From Corynebacterium glaucum (GTDB lineage Bacteria > Actinomycetota > Actinomycetes > Mycobacteriales > Mycobacteriaceae): DNA of 64,000 bases. Under the pieces are notes generated by a model, which saw nothing but the letters and a program-made list of their open reading frames with translations, was not told where the DNA came from and did no database searches. Where the stretch lies: assembly GCF_030408855.1 (NCBI RefSeq), contig NZ_CP047358.1, positions 1,240,001 to 1,304,000 of the forward strand. Direction: 5' to 3'. The position numbers were made by a program, and so were the translations under genes. Position 1 is the first letter of the stretch. The number at the start of each line of letters is the position of its first letter. Of this stretch, positions 62,108 through 64,000 are shown piece by piece.

Positions 62108-62130
62108 CATTACGGGCGTACTGTTAGTAT
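62108..62130 (+). promoter_or_regulatory. AcnR-like operator and -10 of acn
   Basis: CATTACGGGCGTACTG (62108-62123) matches the C. glutamicum AcnR pattern CAGNAC-N3-CGTACTG at all but one fixed position. TAGTAT (62125-62130) just after it is a likely -10, about 90 bases before the start codon. Confidence 0.55.
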
Positions 62131-62218
62131 CAACTCAGAACTGTGGCGGCTCGCTTAAGATTGAGGGTTGACCGCCATGGGTCACATACCCAAATAACGA
62201 TGAGAAATGGAGCTCACT

Positions 62219-64000
62219 GTGGCTGAAAGCAAGAACTCCTTCAACGCAAAGAAGACGCTCGAGGTCGGCGATAAGTCTTATGACTACTTCGCACTCGACG
62301 CTGTCGAAGGCATGGAGAAGCTTCCCTACTCCCTGAAGGTGCTTGGCGAGAACCTGCTGCGCACCGAGGACGGCAAGAACGTCACCGAAGACCACATCAA
62401 CGCGATCGCAAACTGGGATCCCTCGGCTGAGCCGTCGATCGAGATCCAGTTCACCCCGGCCCGCGTGCTGATGCAGGACTTCACCGGCGTTCCGTGTGTG
62501 GTTGACCTGGCCACCATGCGTGAGGCAGTGAGCGCTCTCGGCGGCTCCCCGGAGCAGGTCAACCCGCTGAACCCGGCAGAGATGGTCATCGACCACTCCG
62601 TGATCATCGAGGCATTCGGCTCCTCCGACGCTTTGGATAAGAACGTTGAGATCGAGTACGAGCGCAACGAGGAGCGCTACCAGTTCCTGCGCTGGGGTGC
62701 AGAGAACTTCTCCAACTTCCGCGTTGTGCCGCCGGGAACCGGCATCGTCCACCAGGTCAACATCGAATACCTCTCCCGCGTCGTGTTCGACAACGAGGGC
62801 GTTGCATACCCGGACACCTGCATCGGCACGGACTCCCACACCACCATGCAAAACGGCCTGGGCATCCTGGGCTGGGGCGTGGGCGGCATTGAGGCTGAGG
62901 CCGCGATGCTGGGCCAGCCGGTCTCCATGCTCATCCCGCGCGTGGTTGGCTTCAAGCTCACCGGCGAGATCCCTGCCGGCGTGACCGCGACCGACGTCGT
63001 GCTCACCATCACTGAGATGCTGCGCGAGCACGGTGTGGTGCAGAAGTTCGTCGAGTTCTACGGCAACGGCGTCAAGCAGATCCCGCTGGCAAACCGTGCC
63101 ACCATCGGCAACATGAGCCCGGAGTTCGGCTCCACCTGTGCGATCTTCCCGATCGACGAGGAGACCATTAACTACCTCCACCTCACCGGCCGCTCTCAGG
63201 AGGACATCGACCGCGTCGAGGCGTACGCCAAGGCGCAGGGCATGTGGCTGGAGCAGGACGCTGCCGAGGCCGAGTACTCCGAGTACCTCGAGCTGGACCT
63301 GTCCACCGTCGTGCCATCCATCGCTGGCCCGAAGCGCCCGCAGGACCGCATCCTGCTCTCCGATTCCAAGCAGACCTTCCGCAACCAGCTGCCGGAATAC
63401 AACACCGCAGGCGACGAGACCTTCGAGCCGGTGCGCGCTGAGAAGGTTGAGACCGTTTCCTACAACGAGTCCTGGCCGGGTAACGGCGAGTCCGCCGCCG
63501 AGGGCGCTGAGGGCCGCGCGTCCAAGCCGGTGATCGTAGAGTCCCCGCAGGGTGGCGAGTACACCCTCGACCACGGTGCTGTTGCGATTGCCGCCATCAC
63601 CTCCTGCACCAACACCTCCAACCCGTCCGTGATGGTCGGTGCGGCGCTGCTGGCACGCAAGGCTGCCGAGAAGGGCCTGAAGGCCAAGCCGTGGGTCAAG
63701 ACCATCATGGCCCCTGGTTCCCAGGTCGTGGACGGCTACTACGAGCGCGCCGACCTGTGGAAGGACCTGGAGGCCGTCGGTTTCTACCTTTCCGGCTTCG
63801 GTTGCGCATCCTGCATCGGTAACTCCGGCCCGCTGCCGAACGAGATCTCCGAGGCGATCAACGAGTACGACCTGACCGCCACCGCAGTGCTCTCCGGCAA
63901 CCGGAACTTCGAAGGCCGCATCTCCCCCGACGTGAAGATGAACTACCTCGCGTCGCCACTGCTGGTCATCGCTTACTCCATCGTCGGCACCATGGACTTC
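62219..64000 (+). CDS. acn: Aconitate hydratase (5' part, cut by the window end)
   Basis: Isomerises citrate to isocitrate in the TCA cycle. The 594 visible residues of about 930 include the first ligand Cys of the [4Fe-4S] cluster in [15 protein letters not shown] and the second pair in [18 protein letters not shown], as well as [24 protein letters not shown] and the N-terminal DHSVIIE. The start is GTG at 62219 with GGAG 7 bases upstream. The reading frame remains open to the last base. AcnR-type repression is suggested by the upstream operator. The RipA-like and Rv1476-like neighbours match M. tuberculosis and C. glutamicum. Confidence 0.96.
   Translation, partial: MAESKNSFNAKKTLEVGDKSYDYFALDAVEGMEKLPYSLKVLGENLLRTEDGKNVTEDHINAIANWDPSAEPSIEIQFTPARVLMQDFTGVPCVVDLATMREAVSALGGSPEQVNPLNPAEMVIDHSVIIEAFGSSDALDKNVEIEYERNEERYQFLRWGAENFSNFRVVPPGTGIVHQVNIEYLSRVVFDNEGVAYPDTCIGTDSHTTMQNGLGILGWGVGGIEAEAAMLGQPVSMLIPRVVGFKLTGEIPAGVTATDVVLTITEMLREHGVVQKFVEFYGNGVKQIPLANRATIGNMSPEFGSTCAIFPIDEETINYLHLTGRSQEDIDRVEAYAKAQGMWLEQDAAEAEYSEYLELDLSTVVPSIAGPKRPQDRILLSDSKQTFRNQLPEYNTAGDETFEPVRAEKVETVSYNESWPGNGESAAEGAEGRASKPVIVESPQGGEYTLDHGAVAIAAITSCTNTSNPSVMVGAALLARKAAEKGLKAKPWVKTIMAPGSQVVDGYYERADLWKDLEAVGFYLSGFGCASCIGNSGPLPNEISEAINEYDLTATAVLSGNRNFEGRISPDVKMNYLASPLLVIAYSIVGTMDF

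Noticed and set aside
62135..63574. 479-codon open frame antisense to acn
   Set aside because: It mirrors the acn codons, has a composition of repeated Val-Leu-Asp-Gly-Val typical of antisense shadow, and acn itself is certain.
1..64000. Prophage, IS element, CRISPR array or defence island
   Set aside because: No integrase, transposase, capsid, cas or toxin-antitoxin gene and no spaced direct repeats were seen; gene order is that of the core actinobacterial chromosome.

Overview
The window is a piece of a Corynebacterium chromosome (Actinomycetota). It looks about 60% G+C by eye. It carries mycothiol ligase (mshC), RbpA, a polyprenol-phosphate mannosyltransferase next to Lnt, an RipA-like NlpC/P60 hydrolase next to aconitase, and a pup/dop/pafA/ARC pupylation set with no proteasome genes. 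Gene order follows blocks known from Mycobacterium and Corynebacterium: rbpA-ppm-lnt-fxsA, helY-tatC-tatA-pafCBA-pup-dop-(arc)-trmI-recB-like, hisG-hisE, mshC-uppP-lppL-pyrD-PEBP, and hemH-NfeD/SPFH-ripA-like-acn. No phage, IS element, CRISPR array or rRNA is visible. There is one tRNA, tRNA-Leu(GAG).

Layout. 0-6.6 kb: a predicted DNA glycosylase, two CNNM/CBS membrane proteins, a DEAD-box helicase, gnd and a divergent thioesterase. 6.6-11.2 kb: CorA and a pyruvate formate-lyase operon in which the glycyl-radical domain is a separate 83-residue protein. 11.3-16 kb: NDH-2, a degenerate cyclopropane-synthase-like protein, YceI, a zinc-finger protein and rbpA. 16-22.7 kb: ppm, lnt, fxsA, a lipase, a DprE2-like SDR, an M24 peptidase and a small trypsin-like protease. 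22.7-32 kb: helY, tatCA, pafCBA, pup and dop. 32-36.3 kb: a pdxS/pdxR pair, a TrxR-like flavoprotein and a BASS transporter, lying between dop and arc. 36.3-43.9 kb: arc, trmI, an M18 aminopeptidase, a RecB-like nuclease, fhs and a C4-dicarboxylate transporter. 44-53 kb: aspA, hisG, hisE, a HAD hydrolase, mshC, uppP, lppL, pyrD and a PEBP. 53-64 kb: tRNA-Leu, a VTT protein, an HTH protein, SPFH/NfeD, DUF3097, hemH, the NlpC/P60 hydrolase, an Rv1476-like protein and the 5' two thirds of acn.

How it fits together. Split PFL with its activase, formate-tetrahydrofolate ligase, aspartate ammonia-lyase with a Dcu-type carrier, and NDH-2 suggest a facultative anaerobe that makes and re-uses formate and turns aspartate into fumarate. 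Pup ends in Gln, so Dop must deamidate it before PafA can ligate it. ARC has no proteasome-docking tail, so pupylation probably serves unfolding or extraction rather than proteolysis.

Most interesting signals. (1) The exact 11-mer CGTCGATAAGC occurs 12 times, six per strand, in several reading frames and between genes; well under one copy is expected. (2) PFL is split, with the radical glycine on its own polypeptide. (3) pdxS has a one-base insertion that replaces its canonical C-terminus, and no pdxT is present. (4) A SigH/SigR-type promoter precedes rbpA and an AcnR-like operator precedes acn. (5) Many genes have a TANNNT hexamer 6-8 bases before the start codon, which points to leaderless transcripts and settles several starts.
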